Assembly: GCA_963708775.1 (NCBI GenBank)
Contig: CAVPTI010000013.1
Location: 1 to 64,000 of the forward strand
From: JAGVSR01 sp963708775
GTDB lineage: Bacteria; Pseudomonadota; Alphaproteobacteria; Rhizobiales; Hyphomicrobiaceae
Length of the DNA: 64,000 nt
Direction of reading: 5' to 3'
The notes beneath the pieces are model-generated. The model was not told the DNA's origin. It made no database searches and saw only the letters and a program-made list of their open reading frames with translations. This document shows positions 62,104 to 64,000 of the stretch, piece after piece (the stretch's first letter is position 1; the number at the start of each line of letters is the position of its first letter). Position numbers and translations under genes: made by a program.

Positions 62104-64000
62104 GTGGCTACAATAACTGGAACTGCGGCCAACGATGTTTTGGTCGGTACGACATTGGCTGACCGCATCGAAGGCGGAGCCGGCAACGACCGGATCAACG
62201 GTGGGGCGGGCGACGACGACCTTTTCGGTGGCATCGGTGCCGACACCTTGACGGGTGATGCCGGCAACGATCGCATTTTCGGCGAAGACGGCAACGATGG
62301 TGTCTTTGGCGGCGGCGGCAACGATTACATCGATGGCGGGATCGGTGACGACAATCTGTTCGGCGACGGCGGAAACGATACAATGCTCGGCGGATCGGGC
62401 AACGATCGCCTCACCGGCGGCGACGGCCACGACATGATCGACGGCGGCATTGGCAACGACACCCTCGACGGCGGTACGGGCGACGATATCTTCATCTGGC
62501 GTCCAGGTGACGGCACGGACACGATCATCGGCGGCAGCGGCAATGATCGCCTCGAACTGCGTTTGGAAGCAGCCGACGTTACGCCGGCTTTGCGCGCCGA
62601 TCTCGCCGCCTATAAGGAGTGGGCTGCAGCGCAGGCAGCCGCAGCCGGCACAGCGGCCAACCTCAACGCCCAGACCTCGGGCGCAAGCTTTACGTTCGCC
62701 TCCCTCGGCATCAAGATTTCCGTGCTCGAATCCGTCGCCATCAAAATCGGTGGCCAGGATGTCGCTCTCGACACCCTGCTCAATACTGCGCCCGTGGCGG
62801 CCAGCGAAGTCAATCTCGCCGCGATCGAGGATTCATCGGTGCAGGGCGTCATAGCTGCGACCGATGAACAGGGCGATCAACTGACCTTCGGTGTCGAGAC
62901 CGGACCCTCGCAAGGCGCCATAACGCTTGATGCCGCAACCGGCGTCTTCGTCTACACACCAGCCGCCGACTACAGCGGCGCCGACAGCTTCGTCGTCCGC
63001 ATCACCGACGCCAACGGCGCCAGCGTCCTGCAGACCGTGCTCGTAGACGTGGCAGCCGATGCCGATGCACCGCTGGTCTCGGGATCGGACGTCACGGTCG
63101 CGCTCGCCACACCCGTGATCGGAACCGACGACGGCGATGTCTTGATCGGCAACACGGCCCCCGAGAACGTCGTTGTGGCCCTCGACATGGCAGCAGCGCT
63201 GCAAGATCTCGACGGCTCCGAAACGCTGTCGGTCAGCATCGCCGGTGTTCCCGATGATGCCGTGCTGTCGGGCGGCGTCAGGCAGCCGGACGGCACATGG
63301 CTCCTTGCCGCCGCCGACCTGCCCGGCCTCTCGATGACCACTGCCCCCTCCGAAACCGGGGTCGCGCTCGTCGTCACCGCCACGTCAACCGAATCCAACG
63401 GCGATACGGCGTCCGTCGCGATGAGCCTTACTGTTTCGTTCGACGCGACCGGACTGAACGACAACGCCATCGACGGCGCCGGCGGCAACGATGTCATCGA
63501 CGGCCGCACCGGCAACGACGTCCTCTCCGGCGGCGCTGGCGATGACATTTTCATCCAGCGCGCTGGTGATGGTGTCGATAGCGTGTCCGGAGGCGACGGC
63601 TTCGACACGGTTCGGCTCGAGCTGACAGTCGCCGACGTGACGGCCGCGTTCCTCACCGAGTTGCAGAACTACGAAACCTGGACCGAAGCCGGCGCAAATG
63701 GCCCGTTCACGTTCGCGTCTCTCGGCCTGACCATCGACACAACGGAAGATCTGTTCATTGTCGTCGATGGGCAGGACACCAGCATTGCGGAACTCTTGAA
63801 CGTCGCCCCGACTGCCGCAGCCGTCGTTGCCCACGCGACCGACGAAGATGTAGCAATTGTCGGCCGCGTCGCCGTCACCGATGCCAACGGCGACCACCTC
63901 GCCTATACGATTGAACAGGCTCCCGGCGCAGGTGCAGTAACGATCGACCGCGAAACGGGCGATTTCGTTTATACGCCGAGCCAGAACAGGGCTGGGGCCG
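62104..64000 (+). CDS. RTX/cadherin-like calcium-binding protein, 5' part (runs off window)
   Basis: An uninterrupted frame of 632 codons stays open to the window edge. The first 120 residues are RTX nonapeptides of GGxGxDxUx form (GGAGNDRINGGAGDDDLFGG and seven or eight more), which bind calcium in a beta-roll. Then comes a linker (FTFASLGIKISVLES), an APVAA-type cadherin-like segment (AATDEQGDQLTFGVETGPSQ, VFVYTPAADYSGADSFVVRI) and a second round of RTX repeats (AGGNDVIDGRTGNDVLSGGA), the same linker and a second cadherin-like start. Such proteins leave by type I secretion and act as adhesins or surface-layer-like proteins. GTG 62104 with GGGAG upstream is chosen. There is no signal peptide, as expected for type I export. 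Confidence 0.85.
   Translation, partial: MATITGTAANDVLVGTTLADRIEGGAGNDRINGGAGDDDLFGGIGADTLTGDAGNDRIFGEDGNDGVFGGGGNDYIDGGIGDDNLFGDGGNDTMLGGSGNDRLTGGDGHDMIDGGIGNDTLDGGTGDDIFIWRPGDGTDTIIGGSGNDRLELRLEAADVTPALRADLAAYKEWAAAQAAAAGTAANLNAQTSGASFTFASLGIKISVLESVAIKIGGQDVALDTLLNTAPVAASEVNLAAIEDSSVQGVIAATDEQGDQLTFGVETGPSQGAITLDAATGVFVYTPAADYSGADSFVVRITDANGASVLQTVLVDVAADADAPLVSGSDVTVALATPVIGTDDGDVLIGNTAPENVVVALDMAAALQDLDGSETLSVSIAGVPDDAVLSGGVRQPDGTWLLAAADLPGLSMTTAPSETGVALVVTATSTESNGDTASVAMSLTVSFDATGLNDNAIDGAGGNDVIDGRTGNDVLSGGAGDDIFIQRAGDGVDSVSGGDGFDTVRLELTVADVTAAFLTELQNYETWTEAGANGPFTFASLGLTIDTTEDLFIVVDGQDTSIAELLNVAPTAAAVVAHATDEDVAIVGRVAVTDANGDHLAYTIEQAPGAGAVTIDRETGDFVYTPSQNRAGA

Overview
The window looks like a chromosomal stretch of a high-GC alphaproteobacterium of the order Hyphomicrobiales, most likely a Hyphomicrobium-like organism. 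The 16S gene has the alphaproteobacterial form. The gene order sppA-ihfB-lapA-trpF-trpB-trpA-accD-folC-trxA-addA-addB-murU-tsaE-divL-ahcY-ptsH-manX-hprK-chvG-chvI, with pckA beyond it, is a conserved backbone of that group. The genus is inferred from remembered 16S features, not from a search.

Layout: 0.1-2.2 kb, a broken M23 peptidoglycan peptidase. 2.6-8.3 kb, a complete rRNA operon (16S, tRNA-Ile, tRNA-Ala, 23S, 5S) with promoter, boxA and terminator. 8.5-15.5 kb, a probable metal or iron acquisition cluster: imelysin-family protein, OprB-type porin, di-heme oxidoreductase and a TonB-dependent siderophore receptor. The first and last share an almost identical 29-nt leader element ending at the ribosome binding site. 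15.6-18.4 kb, tautomerase, tRNA-Ala(GGC), a FYDLN-type protein and aroA. 18.5-24.4 kb, an accessory block of mostly envelope or uncharacterised genes that separates aroA from cmk, which are usually adjacent. 24.4-35.2 kb, cmk-rpsA, sppA-ihfB-lapA, trpF-trpB-trpA, accD and folC.

35.2-53.0 kb is all on the minus strand: trxA, the AddAB recombination nuclease, the MurU/AmgK cell-wall recycling pair (AmgK fused to TsaE), the cell-cycle pseudokinase DivL, ahcY, a PTS phosphorelay (HPr, EIIA-Man, HprK) and the ChvG/ChvI acid and envelope-stress two-component system. 53.2-61.8 kb holds a HugZ-like FMN protein, pckA, a lipid kinase, a fatty-acid desaturase, a secreted three-repeat protein and a FAD-linked D-2-hydroxyacid dehydrogenase. 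From 62.1 kb to the window edge runs the start of a large RTX/cadherin-like surface or secreted protein.

Many genes, including ones expected to be essential or nearly so (folC, pckA, chvG, divL, tsaE, addA, addB), are interrupted by single-base frameshifts with otherwise intact protein on both sides, while rRNAs and neighbours such as rpsA, trpB and ahcY are clean. The best explanation is residual indel error in the assembly rather than genuine decay, so frameshifted genes are given here as single loci spanning all pieces. I saw no insertion sequence, prophage, integrase or CRISPR array.
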